Source: an uncultured Bacteriovoracaceae bacterium (GTDB taxonomy: Bacteria > Bdellovibrionota > Bacteriovoracia > Bacteriovoracales > Bacteriovoracaceae). From it: DNA of 46,745 nt. The notes beneath the pieces were generated by a model. That model had not been told where the DNA came from. It searched no databases and saw only the letters and a program-made list of their open reading frames with translations. The position numbers were made by a program, and so were the translations under genes. The DNA lies in NCBI GenBank assembly GCA_938017795.1, contig CALIJZ010000060.1:1-46745 (forward strand). The letters are read 5' to 3'. Shown in pieces: positions 8,400 through 16,732 of this stretch (within the stretch, counting starts at the first letter, position 1; each line of letters opens with the position of its first letter).

Positions 8400-9154
8400 T
8401 ACTTATCTCCCCATTTCCAACCCCAGAAATTATCAAGGTTGTCGGTATCATTTCCAATAGTCGCAAGTTGCTGAGCTTCCGTTAACCATTCATTAAATTC
8501 TTCTTGTGTATGTACATAAAGTTTTGCCTGCATTTTATAGTGGTTAGTTCCACACATTTCGGCACAAGCAATATCATAAATCCCAGTTTTTGTTGGTTCA
8601 AACCACATCCTAGAAATCCTTCCAGGCATTGCATCTACTTTGATTCTTGCATTTGGAAAAAATAAAGAGTGGATAACGTCTTTTGAAGTAATTCTAAATT
8701 CTACTTTTTTTCCAACAGGAATATGAAGATCATGATTAGTTAAAACATCATCGCCTGTATTGAATTCCCCATCTGCACCAGCGTATCTAAAGTTCCACAT
8801 CCACTGCTGAGCAAGTACTTCTACCTTAGTTATGTCTTCATCTGGTTTTGGAAAATTCCAGAACTCATTGATCATGTCGTTATTAGATCTCCAAGTAATT
8901 GTTAAATCGATTAAAACAAATACTAGTAGTCCAATGACAAGTGTAGCTTTTAATTGTTTTTTTCTATTTCCATAAGTGTAATCAACAACCTTATTTCTTT
9001 TCTCTGAATACTTATAAGAAAAACCAAATAATCCTAAGCAAACAAAGAAAAAGAAAATGCATGCCATGATTGTTGTATAGACAAAAAGGGAATCAATTAG
9101 ATGCCCATTGGTTGATATAATGTCGGGTGGTGAAATTGTGTCTAACCAACTCAT
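8399..9154 (-). CDS. coxB: Cytochrome c oxidase subunit II with CuA site
   Basis: This 251-residue subunit takes electrons from cytochrome c through its binuclear CuA centre. Two membrane helices (about 25-46 and 70-88) are followed by a periplasmic cupredoxin domain. CuA ligands are H162, C197, E199, C201, H205 and M208 in HSLFFPN and CAEMCGTNHYKM. The aromatic electron-entry patch is QQWMWNF (about 116-122). There is no fused cytochrome c domain, unlike caa3 oxidases. The conserved glutamate at the start of the second helix (K-channel entry, bovine E62) appears absent: that stretch reads KKQLKATLVIG. Confidence 0.95.
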   Translation of the reverse strand: MSWLDTISPPDIISTNGHLIDSLFVYTTIMACIFFFFVCLGLFGFSYKYSEKRNKVVDYTYGNRKKQLKATLVIGLLVFVLIDLTITWRSNNDMINEFWNFPKPDEDITKVEVLAQQWMWNFRYAGADGEFNTGDDVLTNHDLHIPVGKKVEFRITSKDVIHSLFFPNARIKVDAMPGRISRMWFEPTKTGIYDIACAEMCGTNHYKMQAKLYVHTQEEFNEWLTEAQQLATIGNDTDNLDNFWGWKWGDK

Positions 9155-9163
9155 ATAAATCCT

Positions 9164-10990
9164 TTAATTAAGTATCCCTATCATTAGTCCAAGTTGAACT
9201 GGTAAATATATTAACGTGCTCAAGAAAAACTTTCTTGCCCATGTTTTATAAACAGGCTTGTTAAAACCTTTAAGTGCTAAATAAACTGAAAATCCACCTA
9301 CTAATAATGTTCCTATTAGGTAAACAGGACTTCGTGTTAGATGTAATAGATATGGTAATAAAGCAATCGTTAGAAGTACTAAGCTATAAGTTACAATTCT
9401 ATAAACAGTATTTTTATTACCTACCGTATTAGGAAATACGTGGAAACCAGCTTCCTTATAATCATCTTTGTACATCATAGAGATTGCTAAGAAATGTGGT
9501 ATTTGCCAGAAAAATAAAACGGAAAATAGTATGACTCCAAGAACATCAATACTGTTAGTTACGCTTGTGTAGCCCATTAGAGGAGGCATTGCTCCCGGCA
9601 CAGCTCCTAAAAAAACAGCATGCGGACTAAACCTTTTAATCGGTGTGTAAAAAGCAACATAAAACCCTGTTGCTACTAACCCTAAAATAACAGTGATATT
9701 GTTGGTCCAAAAATATAAACCAATTACTGCAATAACACATAAGCTCAAACCAAATAAAAAAGCTACTGTTGGGTTAAATCTATTGGCAGGCAAAGGCCTA
9801 TCAGCGGTTCTTTTCATTTTCTTATCTATATCTCGCTCTATATAACAATTGAGAGTACAAGCACCTGCAACTAGTAAAGTTGTAAAAACGATTGCCCAAA
9901 AAGCACTCATCATTGTAATTGTTGAACTAGTAGTTTGAGTCGCAAGAAACATACCAATACCAGCTGTAAAAATAACTAGTCCTGAAAGTCTTGGTTTAGA
10001 CATTGAAAATAAATCAAATAAGAAGTCATGTTTTTGATTAGTGAAAACTACATTCTTATTTATCCAAGATACTTCTAAGCAAATTTTCCAAACTGTAATA
10101 AAAATTAAAGCTGCAACACCAAGGTGTAGTGTCGTTGGTTCTATTCCTAGATTTGTAGCCAGAGAGAACATTCCGAGTAAAACTTGAACAATCACTAAAA
10201 CTGGAAGAATAAGAACTTTTAACTTAAGACTATTCCAAAATGGAATATTTGATTCTTCTTTAAAAGCTTTAAAGTAATTATAAACATTATAAAAAACTAA
10301 AGCTGTAAGGATATAAGCGAAATAGCGATGTCCCATATGAAACATGCCATCAAATGTATTTGGTAGGTAAGATTTTTTAAAAGTTGTTAAATCAAAACAT
10401 TTAAAGACGTTTGACCAACCAGTACCACAAATACTCCCAAGACCTAAGTGTCGCATAGAAGCTCCCCAGATCATTTGAGCATAAACTGCAAATAATAAAA
10501 TTCGGGAATGCTTTAAATAACTCTTATTCCAAGTTACTTTGCTTTGATATTTTTTTTCTTTTAAAGTACTAACTTTAATTAAATGTAAAATATATATAAT
10601 AGAAGCAAAGTAAATCATCGAAAGTCCAAGATGGGCTGTCGAAATTTCAGGTGGTAATTTATAGATAACAGTTAAGCCACCAAGAATTCCTTGGATAATA
10701 ACCATTACGAGAGAAACTATTGAGAACTTAAATATTCTAGATGATTTCCCAAAATGCCTAAAAGATAAAAAACTTATACAAATCGTAAGAAATCCAACTA
10801 AAGATCCAAGAAGTCTGTGAGAGTGTTCAATTAATACTCCACCAACCATTTCCGGCATGATCTGTCCGTAACATAATGGCCAGTCAGGACAAGCAAGAGA
10901 TGAACCAGTGTTATGTACAAACCCACCAAGATTAATCAGTGCAAAGATACATGCCAGTGTAAAATAAATTGTATATTTTAATAAATTCAC
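9164..10990 (-). CDS. Fused haem A synthase and haem O synthase (CtaA-CtaB)
   Basis: One 608-residue membrane protein holds both enzymes that turn haem b into haem A. Residues 1 to about 305 are CtaA/COX15-like: SLACPDWPLCYG, EHSHRLLGS, HLGL, HRYFAY and TLHLG supply the haem-binding histidines. Residues about 325-608 are the CtaB/COX10 prenyltransferase: SKPRLSGL, the Mg-binding NCYIERDIDKKMKRTADRPL motif, and YTPIKRFSPHAVFLGAVPGA. CtaB adds the farnesyl group to give haem O and CtaA oxidises it, so fusion would channel the product. The start is GTG, overlapping the stop of the upstream small gene as GTGA. The haem A made serves the CoxA encoded downstream. Confidence 0.93.
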   Translation of the reverse strand: MNLLKYTIYFTLACIFALINLGGFVHNTGSSLACPDWPLCYGQIMPEMVGGVLIEHSHRLLGSLVGFLTICISFLSFRHFGKSSRIFKFSIVSLVMVIIQGILGGLTVIYKLPPEISTAHLGLSMIYFASIIYILHLIKVSTLKEKKYQSKVTWNKSYLKHSRILLFAVYAQMIWGASMRHLGLGSICGTGWSNVFKCFDLTTFKKSYLPNTFDGMFHMGHRYFAYILTALVFYNVYNYFKAFKEESNIPFWNSLKLKVLILPVLVIVQVLLGMFSLATNLGIEPTTLHLGVAALIFITVWKICLEVSWINKNVVFTNQKHDFLFDLFSMSKPRLSGLVIFTAGIGMFLATQTTSSTITMMSAFWAIVFTTLLVAGACTLNCYIERDIDKKMKRTADRPLPANRFNPTVAFLFGLSLCVIAVIGLYFWTNNITVILGLVATGFYVAFYTPIKRFSPHAVFLGAVPGAMPPLMGYTSVTNSIDVLGVILFSVLFFWQIPHFLAISMMYKDDYKEAGFHVFPNTVGNKNTVYRIVTYSLVLLTIALLPYLLHLTRSPVYLIGTLLVGGFSVYLALKGFNKPVYKTWARKFFLSTLIYLPVQLGLMIGILN

Positions 10991-11190
10991 TTTTGCTCAC
11001 TATCCTTTGCTTTTGCTCCTTCTTTAAACACCATTCTAAACAAAACATAAAATGGAATATAAATCAGAGCTATAAAGACTGATAATATAATGACTGTATA
11101 CTTTCCCCCACCTTCAGTAGATCCAGCACAATATGGACAGGCCATAAGTAAACTTGAAGTGAAAATTAGAAATGTATATATGTAGTTCAT
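10987..11190 (-). CDS. Small membrane protein of the oxidase operon
   Basis: The 67-residue protein starts at the ATG at 11190, which overlaps the stop of coxC as TAATG; a longer upstream start would run 57 nt into coxC and is unlikely. It has a signal-like N-terminal helix ending in LLMACPYCAGS, a second helix (about 30-50) and a charged tail. CPYC is a CXXC pair that could bind a metal or do thiol chemistry, fitting copper or haem assembly next to ctaA-ctaB. The position of C18 would also suit a lipobox. The family is not recognised. Confidence 0.6.
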   Translation of the reverse strand: MNYIYTFLIFTSSLLMACPYCAGSTEGGGKYTVIILSVFIALIYIPFYVLFRMVFKEGAKAKDSEQK

Positions 11191-11801
11191 TATAATAAAT
11201 ATATAAACGTAAAAACCAGAATCCAGACTAAATCGACAAAGTGCCAAAACAATCCAAGAACTTCTAAGTTTCTATAATCACCGTTATCATATTTACCTTC
11301 ATAGGCATTTTTATATTCACATATAAGGTAAATAACCCCTGTTAATACATGGAGACCATGAAAACCTGTCACCATATAGAAAGTAGAAGCAAATAAATTA
11401 TTTCCAGCTGCAAACTCTTGTAGAGAGATCCCAATATGCACAAGGTGTTGATACTCATACATTTGAATTCCAAGAAATATCACTCCACCAATAATAGTCA
11501 CTAAAAGCCAATTTAACATTGATTGACGTTTTTTTAATCTACAAGCATCAATTGATAAAACCATTGATACAGAGCTACAAACTAGTAGAAAAGTTGCAAA
11601 GCCAGAAAGTCCTATCCCTAAGTGCTCAGCAGGAGTTGGCCACTGTTTAGAAGATCTCAAAACTGCGTAGGCAATTAAAAAACCAGAGAAACTCATTGCA
11701 TCTGTTATAAGAAATAACCACATTCCAATCTTTCCAGGACTGGCCTTTCCAAATTGTGGATCAACATGATTAGGATCTAATAATTTATAACCAGAAGCCA
11801 T
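11190..11801 (-). CDS. coxC: Cytochrome c oxidase subunit III
   Basis: This 203-residue protein has five helices and standard subunit III marks: PGKIGMWLFLITDAMSF near the N-terminus, TGFHGLHVLTGVIYL in helix IV and WHFVDLVWILVFTFIYL at the end. Subunit III carries no redox centre; it stabilises subunit I and helps proton uptake into the D channel. It lies between the octahaem cytochrome and a small membrane protein, linked to both by TAATG overlaps, so it is made with the bc genes rather than with coxA/coxB. A second subunit III-like gene is at 6100-6675. Confidence 0.93.
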   Translation of the reverse strand: MASGYKLLDPNHVDPQFGKASPGKIGMWLFLITDAMSFSGFLIAYAVLRSSKQWPTPAEHLGIGLSGFATFLLVCSSVSMVLSIDACRLKKRQSMLNWLLVTIIGGVIFLGIQMYEYQHLVHIGISLQEFAAGNNLFASTFYMVTGFHGLHVLTGVIYLICEYKNAYEGKYDNGDYRNLEVLGLFWHFVDLVWILVFTFIYLL

Positions 11802-14791
11802 TATTTTCCATCCTCTTGTTGTGTTTCTTTTTCTTCAGTTTCTTTAGTTTCTTCAGTTTTAACTTCTTCTACTTTAGCTTCAACTTTATCTAATATTGCA
11901 CTAGCTTGTTCTTCCTTTTTAACTGGTACGACACTCGTCGAACTTGTATCAAGATTTTTAATACTCTCTTTTACTTTCCCTAGAGAAAGTACGTATTTAA
12001 CCATTGCATTAATTTGTCTCTTAGGGTCATCACCTAATATTCCAATAAGTGACTCATCATAATCTCCTGCAGGACTTTTCCCACCTTCCCAGAAATCTGG
12101 CATAGGAGTATATGGCTGAATTGCCAATGGATTTGTTAACCATTTCTTTATCCAAGTCTTTCTTAATCTTTTTGAAGCAAGATGAAGATTTGGTGCTTGA
12201 GCCTCTTCATTATTAAATCCAGTTGTATGACAACTTGTACATGCAAAAGCATTCCACATTTTCTGAGCTGCTTCTTTTTCACCTGTTTGCCACACGATGC
12301 TTGGAGCATTCACGTAGTTACTCTGATGAGCACTAGCATTAAAATAAGTCACTAATTTATCAAGCTCACCTTCTTGAAAATTAAAACTTGGCATTCTAAC
12401 TTCCATATAAGGTCTAATAGTTGAAACATTTTTCAAAAAGTTCTGGAACCAAATAGGATTCACTCTATGTCCCTGATCTACTAACCAAGGTGGACCAGCA
12501 TTCATATCATCTTCATAGGCAGCTAAAATATCACCACCTAGACCATCAATTTTATGACAACCATAACAGTTATACTTATTCGCAACTTTCATTCCTTCAA
12601 GTGCAAAACCTTCACTTGCGGTAGGATTTTTCTTACCTTCCATCGGAATTTTTTGATTCACAAATCCTAATAAGGTTGTAGTCATTGCTTCTATCTCATC
12701 ATCTTTAAGATAGAAATTAGGCATTCTATTTAAATCTTTAAATGGTTTAGGAACTCCGATGTCCCACATTCTTGGATTTTTTAAATGAGCTGCAATCCAT
12801 GCATCTCTTCTGTGTGGAATATGATGTTGTTGACCAAAACCAAATTGATGAACAAATTTTGTCCCAATACCATTCCACTCTGGACCAATTGGAGGTCTAT
12901 CGGCTGAAAAGCCTTCTATATCATGACATGAATAACATCCATATTTTCCAATACTTAATCTTCCAAGTTCCATTGTTCTTTCAAGATCACTTAACTTATC
13001 AAGCTTTTTAGTAGCAGTAGCGATTGGAACAAATTGAGAGAAGTAATCACCAACAAGAATATCATCTCTGATTTTTTTATTGATCTCTTGAAATTTCATT
13101 GTTTCAAACTTCTTATTTTTTAAGCTTAATAAATATGTCGCAATATCGTTTGCTTCTTGATTACTTAATCTAAATGAAGGCATTATCGTATCTTCTTGAT
13201 AATGAGATGGTTTAATTAACCATGACACTAACCAATTCGGATCAACCTTAGAACCAGTTCCTGTTAAGTATGGTCCCTTAAGAGAGTTTACTTTATTATA
13301 TGGTTCATCGATTCCTTCAATACCATGACAAGAAATACAACCAACTGTTTGAATTAATTGCTTTCCGGTCTCAGCATTTCCAGGTTGATAAGTAGCAAAT
13401 GCATTTGAACTTTTTGATTTCTTATGAATATATTCTGCCATTGCATTTACTTCAGTGATGTTTTTCACCATATGCTTTGGATCTTTATTATTAGATTGAC
13501 CAAAAAATGCCGGCATTCTTGAATTTGGATTAAATGTATGAGGAGACCAAATCCAGTTTTTCATAAACTCTAATGAAGTCTTTGAATTTATCTTTGTTAA
13601 ACTTGGACCAGGTTTTTTAAGTTCATTATACCCTTCAGCTTTATGACACCCATAACAACCATAGTTTTCTAAAAGCTTACGACCTGTATTGAGCTTTTCA
13701 GCCATATGAATTCGCTCACTTCCAGTATGGCATTTCACACAACTAGATTCTGTATATTGAAGTGGTAACATTGGCTCAGCAATTTTATGCGGCTCATGCC
13801 AGTTATACTTTTCTTTCCATTCTTTTTCTTGCTCAGCATTTTGAGGCATGTGAGCAGGAGCACTAAAATCAAAAACTCTATGTCCTTCACCACCGTGACA
13901 AGTTGTACAACCAAACTTTTTCATTGGGTGAGCAGAGTTTCTTCCTACTGCAAGTTCATCTAATCTCGGGTGAGTTTTATAAGGATTTTCTTGAGTTTCA
14001 AATCCCTTTTTATCAATAAAAGTGTGACAAGTGATACACCTATCAACTTTTGGAGTTTGAACAAAATATCTATCTTCAGTTAAATGCTCTGGAACAATTT
14101 GATGAATTTTTACTGTCGGATCTAAATAGTCAATGAAGGGAGAATTTCTAAGAAACCAAATAGGACTTTTCTTAGTTTGATCAGCCGCAACTAAAAGTCT
14201 ATCTCTTTTACCAACTAATGCTTTTAATTCATTTTCTGAATCACTTTTAGAGCTAGTGATTAATTTTATTTCATTATTAATTCCATCTTGAATTTCCTGA
14301 AGAGTTTTTAACTTATCCTTTCCCATAGAAAAGTTGTTTTTAGCTTCAATCATTTTTGCTTCATAGATTTTAGCTTTATTTTTTTCACCATGCATATGGT
14401 AGTGCTCATATTGAAATTGATATTCTCCAGACTTAGATCCATAAATACCATTAGTCATGTTCTGAGCATAAATATCTTTTTCTACAATATTTAATTTATT
14501 TTGAAGCTTTGCTACTTCATTTGATCTATTTTCTATTAATTCTTCAGATGCATCTATTTTTTGCTTGATTAGTGCTAGCTTTTCTTGATCTATACTCTGA
14601 TTTTCTTGAGCAATAGATTCATTAAGAACTTGTTGCTCTATTTCTAGAGACTTAATCTGGATTGCTTTCCATGGTCTTATATAATCATCTAAGAACATCC
14701 AAAGAACACCAATAAAAAAAAGAATACTTATGAATGCAAAAACTTTGTTTAAAGTTTTTGTGTTGTAATGCATTCCTGGTTCACGTTTCAT
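11801..14791 (-). CDS. Membrane-anchored octahaem c-type cytochrome of the bc complex
   Basis: This 996-residue protein has one N-terminal membrane helix (about 15-33), a long coiled coil (about 40-200) and then eight CXXCH haem sites at roughly residues 252, 294, 350, 378, 484, 617, 741 and 849. Several repeat as a YGCYxCH unit with a following GP and a Met-rich PxF, like tandem mono-haem cytochrome c domains; the first three look more like a multihaem module. The tail is a Glu/Lys-rich low-complexity stretch. It directly follows the two cytochrome b genes, in the place of cytochrome c1, so it should accept electrons from the Rieske protein and pass them to the oxidase. Confidence 0.88.
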   Translation of the reverse strand: MKREPGMHYNTKTLNKVFAFISILFFIGVLWMFLDDYIRPWKAIQIKSLEIEQQVLNESIAQENQSIDQEKLALIKQKIDASEELIENRSNEVAKLQNKLNIVEKDIYAQNMTNGIYGSKSGEYQFQYEHYHMHGEKNKAKIYEAKMIEAKNNFSMGKDKLKTLQEIQDGINNEIKLITSSKSDSENELKALVGKRDRLLVAADQTKKSPIWFLRNSPFIDYLDPTVKIHQIVPEHLTEDRYFVQTPKVDRCITCHTFIDKKGFETQENPYKTHPRLDELAVGRNSAHPMKKFGCTTCHGGEGHRVFDFSAPAHMPQNAEQEKEWKEKYNWHEPHKIAEPMLPLQYTESSCVKCHTGSERIHMAEKLNTGRKLLENYGCYGCHKAEGYNELKKPGPSLTKINSKTSLEFMKNWIWSPHTFNPNSRMPAFFGQSNNKDPKHMVKNITEVNAMAEYIHKKSKSSNAFATYQPGNAETGKQLIQTVGCISCHGIEGIDEPYNKVNSLKGPYLTGTGSKVDPNWLVSWLIKPSHYQEDTIMPSFRLSNQEANDIATYLLSLKNKKFETMKFQEINKKIRDDILVGDYFSQFVPIATATKKLDKLSDLERTMELGRLSIGKYGCYSCHDIEGFSADRPPIGPEWNGIGTKFVHQFGFGQQHHIPHRRDAWIAAHLKNPRMWDIGVPKPFKDLNRMPNFYLKDDEIEAMTTTLLGFVNQKIPMEGKKNPTASEGFALEGMKVANKYNCYGCHKIDGLGGDILAAYEDDMNAGPPWLVDQGHRVNPIWFQNFLKNVSTIRPYMEVRMPSFNFQEGELDKLVTYFNASAHQSNYVNAPSIVWQTGEKEAAQKMWNAFACTSCHTTGFNNEEAQAPNLHLASKRLRKTWIKKWLTNPLAIQPYTPMPDFWEGGKSPAGDYDESLIGILGDDPKRQINAMVKYVLSLGKVKESIKNLDTSSTSVVPVKKEEQASAILDKVEAKVEEVKTEETKETEEKETQQEDGK

Positions 14792-14805
14792 TTATATAAG
14801 ATCCT

Positions 14806-15930
14806 CTAAATATTAAACTCAAATTCCGGCATAAAAACGATATACTTTAGATTTATAAGCCATCTCAAGTACATCTTAATAGGTAATGTCAGCATCATTA
14901 AAACTAAGAAGATTAATAAAGCATATCTAGGCCAACCTAGACTCTTTAAATATCTTCCTCCTAAAAATCCACCATTAAATATTTTTCCAAAAAGACCATT
15001 AAAATTAAAAATCTTCTTTGTTAAAAAAATTGGTAAACCGATTATATAAGCAAGGGTCATTAAAATCCCTGCTACTTCTCTAATAAGAATATTCTCTGGT
15101 AATTTAACACCCAAGGTATTAATCCAGAGCATTTCTGAAATATTAACGTTGTTGGCTGCTACAACTTTATGAGCATCCCAAACTTCAAACGGCCCGTAAA
15201 AAGACCAGTTGGGCCCTCTAAAAACAGTTCCAATGATGATTAGGAAGTTCCAAAGTACTAACCATGAAAATAGGTAAGTAATAATAGCGAATTTTCTTTC
15301 AGCAAAAGTATAATAACCATTACCCTTTGGATTCATATCTATATATGGAATTGCAATTAAACCAACAATAATTAGCCCTGGTAATAAAACCCCTGCAAGC
15401 CAAGGATCAAAATAAACAAGCATTTCTTGTAGACCAAGAAAGTACCATGGTGCTTTTGCAGGATTTGGGGCCCAAGTCGGGTTTGCAGGTTCTTCTAAAG
15501 GAGCTTTAAAAAATACAGACCATGCAATAAGAAAAACTGTTCCAAGGATAATTGCAAATAATTCAGTGTAAACAAGATTAGGCCATGCCCAAACTTTTTC
15601 TCTATTCTCAGGAGTACCCTCTAACGGAGGAAGTCCTTTAGCAATTCTATTATCATTTCTAACACCTTGGTATAATGAAAACCAAGTCGTCCAAGCTAAG
15701 AGAAATACTAAGAAAATAATTGGAACGTTATCATTTGTTATAAAGAAGTTCTTTGTAAAAGTTGGATCCATAAAGCATAAAATGAACATAACTAGAGTAG
15801 ATAATATTAATCCTATTCCAAACTTTTTCGTTGCAACTATGTGAACGTACTTAATCATTAAAAAAAATGCAATACAGACGAAAGTGAAAGAATAAACTGG
15901 ATCTGTATAAATATTTAAAAAGTTTTTCAT
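14806..15930 (-). CDS. Cytochrome b C-terminal (subunit IV-like) protein, extended
   Basis: The 374-residue protein is the second half of a split cytochrome b and helps form the quinol-oxidising site. Its core (about 110-260) matches subunit IV: PxPxxAPWYFLGLQEMLVYFDP, then a helix and GLIAIPYID. The canonical PEWY of the Qo site reads APWY here. Subunit IV is usually about 160 residues; this one has an extra N-terminal part with three helices (1-110) and a C-terminal part with two or three more (260-374). It starts 5 nt after the cytochrome b6-like gene and precedes the octahaem cytochrome. Confidence 0.88.
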   Translation of the reverse strand: MKNFLNIYTDPVYSFTFVCIAFFLMIKYVHIVATKKFGIGLILSTLVMFILCFMDPTFTKNFFITNDNVPIIFLVFLLAWTTWFSLYQGVRNDNRIAKGLPPLEGTPENREKVWAWPNLVYTELFAIILGTVFLIAWSVFFKAPLEEPANPTWAPNPAKAPWYFLGLQEMLVYFDPWLAGVLLPGLIIVGLIAIPYIDMNPKGNGYYTFAERKFAIITYLFSWLVLWNFLIIIGTVFRGPNWSFYGPFEVWDAHKVVAANNVNISEMLWINTLGVKLPENILIREVAGILMTLAYIIGLPIFLTKKIFNFNGLFGKIFNGGFLGGRYLKSLGWPRYALLIFLVLMMLTLPIKMYLRWLINLKYIVFMPEFEFNI

Positions 15931-15935
15931 AAGTA

Positions 15936-16718
15936 TTACAGCGGAGCTGAGATTCCTCCATCTTTTCTAACTCTCCAAAAATGGATCGCAATTAATACAG
16001 AAACAACAACTGGTATAAAAACACAATGAAGAATATAAAACCTTAAAAGCGCAGCTTCACCAACAAATCTTCCACCTAGTAATTGAAAACGAACATCGTT
16101 TTTATCACTTACCATAATGAAGTCACCTATCTGAGCAAGGTTTGCACCAGGCCCACCATGACCTAGAAAAGGAGTTGCTTTAGCCATATTTGATCCAACT
16201 GTAATTGCCCAAATTGCTAATTGATCCCACGGTAAAAGATATCCAGTAAATGAAAGAAGTAATGTTAATACTAGTAAAATAACTCCTACTCCCCAGTTAA
16301 ATTCTCTAGGTGGTTTATACGAACCAGTCATAAATACTCTAAACATATGAAGCCATACAGTAATAACCATTGCATGAGCTCCCCACCTGTGGAGTTCTCT
16401 CATAATTCCAAGAGGCACATGCTCTCTTAAAGCAATAACATCATTAAAAGCGTACTCAGCTGTAGGTCTATAATAAAACATTAATAAAATCCCAGTTACA
16501 GCAAGAGCAAGAAAAACAAAAAATGTTAATCCTCCCATACACCAAGTATAACCGAGTTGGACCCCAGATTTTTTTAATTTAATAGGATGCAAGTGTAGAA
16601 AAACATTTCCAGCTATAACCGCCGCTCTATTTCTGGCGTTATCTGGAGGTCCATGTCTAAAAATGGATTTCCAAACTTGAGTCTTTGCAACCTTTTGAGC
16701 AAAACTATCTTTTGACAT
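15936..16718 (-). CDS. Cytochrome b6-like subunit with haem cn cysteine
   Basis: This 260-residue membrane protein binds the two b haems of the quinol:cytochrome c oxidoreductase. Helix pairs carry H110/H124 (13 residues between) and H231/H246 (14 between); the 14-residue gap is the b6f-type pattern. Four helices and the YRPT, PREFNW and GYLLPWDQ marks are clear. C60 in YTWCMGG aligns with Cys35 of chloroplast b6, which binds the extra haem cn covalently. It is split from the C-terminal half (next gene), as in b6f and in Gram-positive bc complexes, and follows the Rieske gene by 14 nt. Confidence 0.93.
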   Translation of the reverse strand: MSKDSFAQKVAKTQVWKSIFRHGPPDNARNRAAVIAGNVFLHLHPIKLKKSGVQLGYTWCMGGLTFFVFLALAVTGILLMFYYRPTAEYAFNDVIALREHVPLGIMRELHRWGAHAMVITVWLHMFRVFMTGSYKPPREFNWGVGVILLVLTLLLSFTGYLLPWDQLAIWAITVGSNMAKATPFLGHGGPGANLAQIGDFIMVSDKNDVRFQLLGGRFVGEAALLRFYILHCVFIPVVVSVLIAIHFWRVRKDGGISAPL

Positions 16719-16732
16719 AACCGTGCTTTCTC

